From: JAVBNW01 sp031551255
Lineage (GTDB): Bacteria > Bacillota > Clostridia > Christensenellales > UBA1750
DNA length: 64,000 nucleotides
Reading direction: 5' to 3'
Assembly (NCBI GenBank): GCA_031551255.1
Contig: JAVBNW010000068.1
Coordinates: 1 to 64,000, forward strand
Below are positions 58,579 to 64,000 of the stretch, one piece after another (positions within the stretch are counted from its first letter, which is position 1; the number at the start of each line of letters is the position of its first letter). The translations under genes and the position numbers were made by a program. Under the pieces are notes generated by a model that saw only the letters and a program-made list of their open reading frames with translations, did no database searches and was not told the DNA's origin.

Positions 58579-59267
58579 CAGGCCACCACCTTTGCGGTGC
58601 AATTGACGAAGGTGAGGCTCTTACAGTCAAATCCATGTAGGTGCAGAGATAAGAGCGTTTCTTCCGGTGTGCTTTTATCCGTCCGTTCGTATACGCTGTA
58701 CCCGCTGGAACTGGTCTCGATGAGCTCACGAGCAAGCTCCATGCAATCAACCGGTCGGCCTTTTCGGAAGTTGTTGGCGGAATCGTCGGCATAATCGTCT
58801 GTGTAGTAGTAATCGTATTGGGCATCATGTATCTGACCGGCAAGAAGGGCTTTCCAGACATGCGCTTTCGTCCAGGAGTTCGGCTTGGAGATCGGCTTGA
58901 CCTTCACGAAGGGGCTGAACACCTTGGAGGCCTTCTTCTCGGCGACGTACAATCCACGGTATTTCTCAAGCTCGTATAGATCATTGCGAATGATGCTGAT
59001 GAGCTGAGCGGCGTTGTCGATCTTAAGACGGTTGAGCATGTCGATGTACGTTCCTGGGCCATCTCCATGGAAGTTGGAATTTTCGAAGGTTACTTGGATA
59101 CGTTCGCAGGTTCGACCTGGCCGCATGGCGTTCTTTAGCTCGACGAACACAACCTCATCAACGTAGAAGGCCAACCGGCAGTTTTCGTTTTCGATGAAGT
59201 ATTCCTTGCCGATCTGGTTGACCAGCGGGACGTCCTTGGCCGCTTCGACGATCTGGAAGCTCCTCAT
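58578..59267 (-). CDS. Hypothetical phage protein
   Basis: The 229-residue soluble protein (MRSFQIVEAAKDVPLVNQIG) has a beta-rich N-terminal half, a central segment that includes HVWKALLAGQIHDAQYDYYY, and a C-terminal helical part. I do not recognise a family. It is the first gene after a strong promoter, with GGGAGG 7 bp upstream of the ATG, and heads a run of overlapping genes. Its place suggests an early or middle function. Confidence 0.65.
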   Translation of the reverse strand: MRSFQIVEAAKDVPLVNQIGKEYFIENENCRLAFYVDEVVFVELKNAMRPGRTCERIQVTFENSNFHGDGPGTYIDMLNRLKIDNAAQLISIIRNDLYELEKYRGLYVAEKKASKVFSPFVKVKPISKPNSWTKAHVWKALLAGQIHDAQYDYYYTDDYADDSANNFRKGRPVDCMELARELIETSSSGYSVYERTDKSTPEETLLSLHLHGFDCKSLTFVNCTAKVVA

Positions 59268-59302
59268 GATGATACCTCCCATAGTGGTTTACTTGCGGTT
59301 AT

Positions 59303-59331
59303 ATGATATCATTTATCAGCGTATATGTCAA
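59303..59331 (-). promoter_or_regulatory. Strong minus-strand phage promoter
   Basis: TTGACA (59326-59331, minus strand), 17-bp spacer, TATCAT (59303-59308). It drives the 59267-to-58133 run of genes. ATCAGCG (59315-59321), inside the spacer, is inverted at CGCTGAT (59350-59356) and may form an operator with the divergent promoter. Confidence 0.75.
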
Positions 59332-59339
59332 GAGTTCGC

Positions 59340-59368
59340 TTGCTTTTATCGCTGATTTTTGATATTAT
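59340..59368 (+). promoter_or_regulatory. Plus-strand promoter for the small DNA-binding-like protein
   Basis: TTGCTT (59340-59345), a 17-bp spacer and TATTAT (59363-59368). It is back-to-back with the minus-strand promoter, so one regulator could control both. Confidence 0.55.
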
Positions 59369-59391
59369 TTAACTACTGGGGAGGCGTAATC

Positions 59392-59652
59392 ATGAAACCA
59401 AGAGGAAAACCATTCGAGCCCGGCGTTTCGGGCAATCCTGACGGACGCCCCAAGTCGAAGAACCCTAAGAAGGGTCGTATGGTTTTGCGTGCTACAGATA
59501 CGGAATGGGACGCATTGACTGAGAGGGCTATGTCTGCCGGTATGTCTGTTATGGGTTATGTGCATGGTATCGTGTTTGGGGATTCGTCATCAGGGGGAGC
59601 AGAACAAATTCGTGCGCGTGAGGATGCAATCAAACAATCGAAAGCAACATAG
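59392..59652 (+). CDS. Small ribbon-helix-helix-like protein with DUF5681-type N-terminus
   Basis: The 86-residue protein starts with a basic PFEPGVSGNPDGRPKSKNPK stretch, as in DUF5681 proteins. The GRMVLRATDTEWDALTERAM that follows and a later helix resemble the MobC-like ribbon-helix-helix pattern of small DNA-binding proteins. The ATG at 59392 has GGGGAGG 7 bp upstream. It is one of only two supported plus-strand genes in the prophage. It faces the minus-strand early promoter and may repress it, which is inference. Confidence 0.65.
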   Translation: MKPRGKPFEPGVSGNPDGRPKSKNPKKGRMVLRATDTEWDALTERAMSAGMSVMGYVHGIVFGDSSSGGAEQIRAREDAIKQSKAT

Positions 59653-59718
59653 CACTCTCCGGCCCCACCCCTGCCGTGCTTGTGAGAGTATTACCCACCG
59701 CTTTCGCGGCACCAAAGA

Positions 59719-59755
59719 AAAAACCGCTTCCCCGTGAGGGTTGGCGGCTTTTTCA
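59719..59755. terminator. Bidirectional terminator
   Basis: CCGC...GCGG with inner pairing, flanked by A-runs on the left and T-runs on the right, ends both the plus-strand small gene and the minus-strand sigma-like gene transcript. The stretch 59653-59795 holds no other feature. Confidence 0.6.
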
Positions 59756-59795
59756 TAACCATGTCTGATTATGGAGGAGTAGCAATATCAATGTA

Positions 59796-60242
59796 TCACA
59801 GGCTTGGGTGCTTTTGGGTGTACACTTTATCAATTTCGAGGGCGTCCAACCCTTTTCTTTGCACTTTCTTCAACCAGTCGACGGTATAGTGCGTCTCGTC
59901 GCTGATATCTGAAAATGTTTTGCCCTCGACGTACCGCATACGCAGGACTTGACGTTGGAGAGGGTCAGGAATACCCTCGATGCTTTCCTCGATCGTAAGT
60001 ACATGGTCGCTGAATGCGGCAACCTTTCCTCCCCATAGTTCTTTCAGTTCAATGAGCTTTATGATATCATCGCCCATTCGATCTTCCGGAGACGCGCTTT
60101 GCACAACCACCTGCTTCCAAGCAGCCGTACATCTTTCGATTTCGCTATTCAGGCTTTCGATCATATCGCTGAGGTGCTGTTTCTCACGGGCTATCGCCGC
60201 GCAATTCTTCAAATCCTCGTAGAGGATCGGTACCTTTTGCAT
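59796..60242 (-). CDS. Sigma-70-region-4-like phage regulator
   Basis: The 148-residue protein has a helical N-terminus (AREKQHLSDMIESLNSEIER) and a C-terminal helix-turn-helix with IPDPLQRQVLRMRYVEGKTF then SDISDETHYTVDWLKKVQRK. This resembles sigma-70 region 4 and the late-transcription regulators of the ArpU/DUF1492 type. It probably controls phage late genes. Its GGGAGGCGG ribosome binding site lies inside one arm of a long hairpin (60249-60306), so its translation may be regulated by structure. The frame upstream of 60242 is not used. Confidence 0.75.
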   Translation of the reverse strand: MQKVPILYEDLKNCAAIAREKQHLSDMIESLNSEIERCTAAWKQVVVQSASPEDRMGDDIIKLIELKELWGGKVAAFSDHVLTIEESIEGIPDPLQRQVLRMRYVEGKTFSDISDETHYTVDWLKKVQRKGLDALEIDKVYTQKHPSL

Positions 60243-60269
60243 TGACAACCGCCTCCCACATGGTATACT
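60242..60269 (+). promoter_or_regulatory. Plus-strand promoter inside the sigma-like gene leader
   Basis: A perfect TTGACA (60242-60247), a 16-bp spacer and TATACT (60264-60269), on the strand opposite to the genes. The resulting RNA would start near 60276 and reach a T-run by 60314. Confidence 0.5.
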
Positions 60270-60314
60270 TTGCTTGTGCAGGGCCGTTCTTCCATATGGG
60301 AGGCGGTCTTTTTT
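60249..60314. other. Long hairpin over the sigma-like gene leader, with a plus-strand terminator
   Basis: CCGCCTCCCACATGG (60249-60263) and CCATATGGGAGGCGG (60292-60306) pair at 14 of 15 positions. On the plus strand the right arm is followed by TCTTTTTT, so this is also an intrinsic terminator. On the minus strand the pairing covers the ribosome binding site of the 59796-60242 gene. Confidence 0.6.
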
Positions 60315-60945
60315 ATGCTTTGATGATACCGACCGGCTCTGGCGCTCCCGGCTTGCCGTGGAGCATCCTTTGCTCGACGAAGCGGAAGAAGTCTTCTTCT
60401 GAAAATTCGTTGGTGTCGAGGAAACGCAATCCGCTTGCAGTAAACGGGATGCGATGATGCTCGATGTCGGAAGGTTTGACATACTTCCGACCGAAATATG
60501 CCTTCATGTCTCGCCAAATTTGCCATGGTATGGAGTAAAAGTCCTGGAATCCGAACCCCACCACCACCATGCAAAGGGCACCAAGGGCGAAGTGTTTCTC
60601 CAAGCAATCGCGCTGCTCATCCGTCACGCGGCTCTGGAGTATTCGGTCGCTCTCGGTAAACTTGGCCTCAAAGGCGATTGCACGTCCGCCACGGAGAGTT
60701 CCCTTAAAGTCCTGCTGAGCAGTGGAGGAGAAGAAGCCGCGGAACTGCCCGTGTCCGACTTCGCCCGTGACCTGGAACGGTTCGGGAGTCTTCTCGATCT
60801 TTGCAATTCCCTGTTGCTCATACCAAGCGCACCCTGCTTCTATGGCTTGCTCGAACGCAGCGCCAGCCGCCCGGCTGCGTGCGCCACGAACCTGGGTACG
60901 GGGGTCTTTCGCGCCAGAGGCGTGCTCATAAACGTTTTGCCTCAT
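60313..60945 (-). CDS. recU: RecU-like Holliday junction resolvase
   Basis: The 210-residue protein matches RecU-type resolvases, which cut four-way DNA junctions. Family features are AAFEQAIEAGCAWYEQQGIA near residues 29-48, STAQQDFKGTLRGGRAIAFEAKFT around 73-96 with the catalytic acidic residues, then CMVVVGFGFQDFYSIPW. It serves phage recombination or packaging. GGAGG precedes the ATG. Length is normal for the family. Confidence 0.87.
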   Translation of the reverse strand: MRQNVYEHASGAKDPRTQVRGARSRAAGAAFEQAIEAGCAWYEQQGIAKIEKTPEPFQVTGEVGHGQFRGFFSSTAQQDFKGTLRGGRAIAFEAKFTESDRILQSRVTDEQRDCLEKHFALGALCMVVVGFGFQDFYSIPWQIWRDMKAYFGRKYVKPSDIEHHRIPFTASGLRFLDTNEFSEEDFFRFVEQRMLHGKPGAPEPVGIIKA

Positions 60946-60949
60946 GCTG

Positions 60950-61156
60950 TCAAACCTCCACTAACCTTCGCCCGCACATCGGGCAGAAGTTGTTCTCATC
61001 GTCGCAAACCAATTTATAGTAATAATCCTCACCGTCCGGCGGGCAATCAGACAGATTACCGCACTCGCCGTTGTCTACCTCGATTCCATACGGGCAATTC
61101 TTTTCGCAGTCTATGCGACGCAAAACCATTACTTTGTCGCTACAGTATTCGCACAT
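60950..61156 (-). CDS. Small Cys-rich protein with zinc-ribbon-like motifs
   Basis: The 68-residue protein has CEYCSDK at the start, a middle group CEKNCPYG and DCPPDGEDY, and ends NFCPMCGRRL, the last being a typical zinc ribbon knuckle. It may bind zinc and DNA or RNA. The family is not recognised. The ATG at 61156 follows GGGAGGGG. Confidence 0.65.
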   Translation of the reverse strand: MCEYCSDKVMVLRRIDCEKNCPYGIEVDNGECGNLSDCPPDGEDYYYKLVCDDENNFCPMCGRRLVEV

Positions 61157-61160
61157 GTTC

Positions 61161-61982
61161 TCACCCCTCCCCAATCATTATTTGCGCACGCCCATCCATC
61201 GCCGCAGGATTAATCCATAAGCATTCCGTGCGTTTTACTCCACGCTCGGCGGTCGTCTCGAAACTCACTTTCTGCCACCCGCCTAAATGATCGTTATACA
61301 TCTGACAGTCATATCCACTAAGCAACACCATGCCGCTATGCTTTTTAAGGGCATTTAGCAAGGCTTCGTGATCATCGTTCGTCATCTCATGGCGGTATTG
61401 ATCACCATTGAGAGTACGAGTTTCCTTCGGATATGGCGGATCGGCGTATACAAGCAGCTCGTTTCCGTTGTAGATCTCAAGTAGCTTGAGCGCCGGACGA
61501 TTTTCGAATTGTGCATTTTGCAAGCGAGCGGCAACTTGGACGACCACATCCGGTAACCTTGACCATAATTTGGGATTATCTGGCCCGCCGTTTCTTCGCG
61601 CACCCGTTGTATGCCTCCATCCGGTCTTGCAGTGCGTCCTAGCCCCAAACGTCTGCCAACAACGTACCGCGAACATTCGTGCCGCCTCGACGTCATTCGG
61701 GTCATCTTCGCCGAAATCACTGCGCAGAAACTCGTCGCGGCTCCATGGCGTGAGCGACAGCGCATGTGCAAGCGCCTCGGGTTGATCCCTGCAGGTCTTG
61801 AAAAATCGCACCACGCTTCCGTCCAAATCATTAATCGTCTCCACGCGCGACGGTGGCTTATTGAAAAATATTGCGCCGCTGCCAAAGAACGGTTCTAGAT
61901 ATCCTTCATGGGGTGGCATATGCGAGATAATCCAATCCGCAATCCTCCATTTTGCTCCGGGATATTTTAAGATGGGGTTCAC
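61161..61982 (-). CDS. D12-class N6-adenine DNA methyltransferase (Dam-like)
   Basis: The 273-residue protein has ILKYPGAKWRIADWI at the N-terminus (the K-x-G-x-K-x motif), EPFFGSGAIFFNKPP as the SAM-binding motif near residue 33, and LLVYADPPYPKETRT with the catalytic DPPY. This is the D12 class that methylates adenine N6, as Dam does. It may protect phage DNA from restriction. The preferred start is the GTG at 61982, 8 bp after GGAGGAG; the ATG at 62003 has no site. Target sequence is unknown. Confidence 0.9.
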   Translation of the reverse strand: MNPILKYPGAKWRIADWIISHMPPHEGYLEPFFGSGAIFFNKPPSRVETINDLDGSVVRFFKTCRDQPEALAHALSLTPWSRDEFLRSDFGEDDPNDVEAARMFAVRCWQTFGARTHCKTGWRHTTGARRNGGPDNPKLWSRLPDVVVQVAARLQNAQFENRPALKLLEIYNGNELLVYADPPYPKETRTLNGDQYRHEMTNDDHEALLNALKKHSGMVLLSGYDCQMYNDHLGGWQKVSFETTAERGVKRTECLWINPAAMDGRAQIMIGEG

Positions 61983-61999
61983 CGTTGCATCTCCTCCGG

Positions 62000-62707
62000 T
62001 CATTCTTGGATAAGCGGCTCGCCCCAGATAGAGGCAAGGCTGTCTTTCATGAAGACCGGCACGCCTTGCTCCCTACAGGTATCCACGATCGCCTGTACCC
62101 ATTCCCTCTTCGGTATTATCTTTCCCTTACGGTTGCCGGTCTCTGCCCCGATGATAACCCAGCTTATGCCACTCAGTCCGTTTCCGGCCAGACATCGTGC
62201 AATATCCATCATTAGCGGCTCAATCGACAAAAACGCGTTGCTCTGTAGGGTTTCGGCCCATGCATTATTTGTGGATGTCGCTCCAGCCCATACATTTGCT
62301 GGCATGGTTAAATCCTTGTATCTAGCAGGGTTCTTCGTCAGAAACATATACGTGTGCTGTGGTGCTGCTTCGGACGCCCGAAACACCTGCTCGATCCACT
62401 CATCCGGCACCCATTCGCCGAAAAGGTCGGCCATGGAGCATACGAAGATGCGCTGAGGCTTTTTGATCTTAGCGGGTTCATCGAGGCGGTATTCATGCAG
62501 CGTAGGTTTGAAAAGGAATGGGTATGGCGTTGTTCCGGCGGTCACAAGTTGAAAACGGTCTCCTTGAAGGAACGCCTTCTTCTGAAAGTCCTCGACCTTT
62601 CCGAAACGCTGCGCGATCTTCCGTGCATAGCAATACTCGCACCCATGTAAGCAGCCAGTGACCGGATTCCATGTCATGTCGGCCCACTCTATCTTGGTCT
62701 TCTGCAT
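62000..62707 (-). CDS. DUF5131 family (phage Gp37/Gp68-like) protein
   Basis: The 235-residue protein matches DUF5131. It begins KIEWADMTWNPVTGCLHGCE and then YCYARKIAQRFG, with three Cys in a CxxxCxxC arrangement like a radical SAM iron-sulfur site. Other landmarks are FVCSMADLFGEWVPDEWIEQ, FLTKNPARYKD and WVIIGAETGNRKGKI. It is widespread in phages of Firmicutes; the role is unproven. The next gene starts 18 bp upstream of its stop, or overlaps it if the ATG is used. Confidence 0.87.
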   Translation of the reverse strand: MQKTKIEWADMTWNPVTGCLHGCEYCYARKIAQRFGKVEDFQKKAFLQGDRFQLVTAGTTPYPFLFKPTLHEYRLDEPAKIKKPQRIFVCSMADLFGEWVPDEWIEQVFRASEAAPQHTYMFLTKNPARYKDLTMPANVWAGATSTNNAWAETLQSNAFLSIEPLMMDIARCLAGNGLSGISWVIIGAETGNRKGKIIPKREWVQAIVDTCREQGVPVFMKDSLASIWGEPLIQE

Positions 62708-62708
62708 A

Positions 62709-62864
62709 TCAGAACCCCCATATCCGCAGTGCTACGATTGATGTCAACGACGCCAATGTTATCACGAGACCATGCCGCTTCCCGGTCTCGCTTTTCCCGG
62801 CCACAGCATTGGCCGCACCGAGCACCGTAAAGGTAAACAGAAAGACATAGATGGCGACTGTCAC
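62709..62864 (-). CDS. Small two-helix membrane protein
   Basis: A 51-residue frame from the GTG at 62864, with GGAGGGG upstream. MTVAIYVFLFTFTVLGAANA forms one helix and LVITLASLTSIVALRIWGF a second, with a basic loop KSETGKRHG between. It ends 1 bp before the DUF5131 gene. Function is unknown. Confidence 0.6.
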   Translation of the reverse strand: MTVAIYVFLFTFTVLGAANAVAGKSETGKRHGLVITLASLTSIVALRIWGF

Positions 62865-62888
62865 GGTAACCCCTCCTCTTCGATTTAT

Positions 62889-63248
62889 TTACTTCGATCG
62901 CTTGGCGTCTCGATTCATGCTGGCGTTGGTAGGATCGTTGTATATGGGCACCGTGTAATAACTCCTGTCTGAGTAAAAGTCGCGATCGCTTAGCGTCTTA
63001 ATCCAGCATGGCCTGATTCCCATGATGACCCAACCTTCCTTGCAGAAATTATCGCCTCCGAGGATATATGTCACTTCGACCATCATGCATCGTCCGGTTT
63101 CATTAAGCTGTTCATCCTTCGAAAGCTCGTTGAGGGCGAGGAAATCTCCAACATGATAGTTTCGGTCGTTGTATCGAACCTCGAAGGGTTTTCTGCCTTG
63201 GGCGATTGCCTCGAAATATTCGTGTTTAGTTTTAAGTTGATGTATCAT
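62889..63248 (-). CDS. DUF3850 (ASCH-like) protein
   Basis: The 119-residue protein begins IHQLKTKHEYFEAIAQGRKP and FEVRYNDRNYHVGDFLALNE, the classical DUF3850 pattern. It then has a VEVTYILGGD segment and VIMGIRP. The fold is related to ASCH/PUA-like domains that bind RNA or nucleotides. The role in phages is not known. Confidence 0.87.
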   Translation of the reverse strand: MIHQLKTKHEYFEAIAQGRKPFEVRYNDRNYHVGDFLALNELSKDEQLNETGRCMMVEVTYILGGDNFCKEGWVIMGIRPCWIKTLSDRDFYSDRSYYTVPIYNDPTNASMNRDAKRSK

Positions 63249-63278
63249 GACGGCTCCTTTCTTGCCGGAAAACGCATG

Positions 63279-63500
63279 TCATCGCCGTGGATAGGCGCAC
63301 CCTAATCGAAGGCTTCGTTCGATTTCTCTGGCTATGTCATGGGTGATATCTTCCGTGATGCCCGACTCTATGTTTATGGCAATAGGCCTCTTTTCGGGGA
63401 CGAGGTAGGCGCATGCTTCTAGGCGCTTATTATCGCAATCGTTGTGTTTGGGGCATGATTGGCATTTTGTAGATGTTCTGGAGAAAGAACCCGTTTTCAT
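63279..63500 (-). CDS. Small phage protein with a Cys cluster
   Basis: The 73-residue protein begins MKTGSFSRTSTKCQSCPKHN and then DCDNKRLEACAYLVPEKRP. The four Cys (CxxC, then two more) suggest a zinc or iron-sulfur site. The ATG at 63500 overlaps the stop of the preceding gene by 4 bp. No family recognised. Confidence 0.6.
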   Translation of the reverse strand: MKTGSFSRTSTKCQSCPKHNDCDNKRLEACAYLVPEKRPIAINIESGITEDITHDIAREIERSLRLGCAYPRR

Positions 63501-63868
63501 AGAACCACTTTCCTCCCACTCATGCAAAAGTCATCTTCCCATCGTTCATAACAAAATCCGTGTGTCTCAGATTCTTTCTGGCAATATCCCGTAGGAGATT
63601 CTCTATCGCAGAAACGCCTAAAATGAGCGCAGTCATCGCACCGAACAACGATTACAAGGTTTTCTTCTTTCTGTGCTCTCGCAAGCTCCCGGCATCGCTC
63701 TATGGTCATGGCATCCTCATAGGCGGCAAGGCGGTTGATCGCATCAAGTATTGCAACTGCATTCATTGGGTTTTGCCTTCGAATATCGGCGGGCCATACT
63801 TCAAAATTTCCATCTCGCAACCCAACGCCCCGTTCGTCTCCCACGATTGTCAGTCTCTCCACCCTCAT
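63497..63868 (-). CDS. Hypothetical phage protein with Cys-rich C-terminus
   Basis: The 123-residue protein has a soluble N-terminus with ERLTIVGDERGVGLRDGNFE and LDAINRLAAYEDAMTIERCR, and a C-terminal Cys-rich part (CDDCAHFRRFCD, YCQKESETHGFCYERW). The Cys pattern suggests metal binding. The ATG at 63868 overlaps the stop of the gene at the right edge. Confidence 0.65.
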   Translation of the reverse strand: MRVERLTIVGDERGVGLRDGNFEVWPADIRRQNPMNAVAILDAINRLAAYEDAMTIERCRELARAQKEENLVIVVRCDDCAHFRRFCDRESPTGYCQKESETHGFCYERWEDDFCMSGRKVVL

Positions 63869-64000
63869 GCCTCCTTGTCTTTGGGATATGCTTCGTGTCC
63901 ACGGCAGTACCTTTCATGTGGGTACGTAAACATTTCGGTTCTTCTCGGGCAGTATGCTACCGTGACGCCGCTATCTTTGGGCCTAAGCGTGACAAGATCC
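63865..64000 (-). CDS. Partial phage gene at the window edge
   Basis: A frame without a start in the window gives at least 44 residues, ending YCRGHEAYPKDKEA. It contains YCPRRTEMFTYPHERYCRG. It ends with a TGA overlapping the next ATG (ATGA), so it is translated with the downstream gene. The 5' end lies beyond base 64000. Confidence 0.5.
   Translation of the reverse strand, partial: DLVTLRPKDSGVTVAYCPRRTEMFTYPHERYCRGHEAYPKDKEA

Larger units (their letters stand above)
29889..64000 (-). mobile_element. Contractile-tailed (myovirus-type) prophage, right end outside the window
   Basis: From the tRNA-Arg junction to the window edge there is a continuous set of phage genes on the minus strand. 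They cover early/middle functions, TerS/TerL, portal, protease, capsid, connectors, sheath and tube, tape measure, baseplate, fibres and lysis. DUF3383 sheath, gpW-like and baseplate-J proteins make the tail contractile. The capsid is HK97-fold. Integrase, repressor and replication genes are not seen and must lie beyond 64000. All structural genes appear full length, so the prophage looks intact in this portion. Confidence 0.95.

Noticed and set aside
1..64000. CRISPR array or cas genes
   Set aside because: No regularly spaced repeats with unique spacers and no Cas-like protein were seen on either strand.
50840..64000. Prophage integrase or repressor in the window
   Set aside because: None of the right-hand genes has a recombinase signature or a CI-like helix-turn-helix with peptidase domain. 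These genes are expected beyond base 64000.

Overview
The window joins about 29.9 kb of chromosome from a spore-forming member of the Firmicutes, probably a moderately GC-rich gut clostridium, to about 34 kb of an integrated contractile-tailed prophage that runs off the right edge. The clostridial call rests on a SpoIID family protein, a CotS-like kinase, a short collagen-like protein, the DUF512-der-plsY gene order and strong purine-rich ribosome binding sites. No 16S or marker phylogeny was possible, so the genus is not claimed.

Chromosome, 1-25 kb: a structured intergenic repeat; GNAT and prolyl-tRNA synthetase (minus); SpoIID-like protein, GNAT, DUF512 radical SAM protein, Der GTPase and PlsY (plus); a gene-poor stretch with a palindromic mobile repeat; a coupled P-loop/GNAT pair and a nitrilase (minus); a second copy of the structured repeat; an aldose-epimerase-like protein, a secreted protein and a metallo-beta-lactamase-fold hydrolase (minus); a hexuronate operon uxaA-uxaC plus an AlkX/YcaQ-like DNA glycosylase (plus); then a flavin-fold protein, an AraC regulator, a CotS-like kinase, a small coiled-coil protein and a 1048-residue GLUG-repeat protein (minus).

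Accessory stretch, 25.2-29.5 kb: visibly AT-richer. It holds two SAM methyltransferases bordered by similar short repeats, a collagen-like protein and an HD-domain protein. It ends at the 3' half of a tRNA-Arg(CCT) gene (29889-29933), which I read as the prophage attachment junction.

Prophage, 29.9 kb to the edge: almost all genes are on the minus strand, so the phage map runs right to left. From the right: small early/middle genes (DUF3850, DUF5131, a D12-class adenine methylase, RecU, a sigma-like regulator, DUF488); a ParB-like protein coupled to a methyltransferase/GNAT-like protein; TerS and TerL; a portal-MuF fusion; a DUF5661-protease fusion; an HK97-fold capsid; connectors; sheath and tube; a frameshifted tail chaperone; tape measure; baseplate; fibres; an M15 endolysin and three membrane lysis proteins. 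The integrase, repressor and replication genes must lie beyond base 64000. Three islands break this order and look like morons. The first is a two-gene cassette next to the attachment site with its own promoter (30069-31320). The second is a plus-strand one-helix membrane peptide with its own promoter and terminator (57241-57618). The third is a plus-strand small DNA-binding-like protein (59340-59755).

The two-gene cassette is the best candidate for an undescribed system: a 66-residue membrane protein whose C-terminus shares a K-x-G-D-N motif with the N-terminus of the 335-residue protein that overlaps it.
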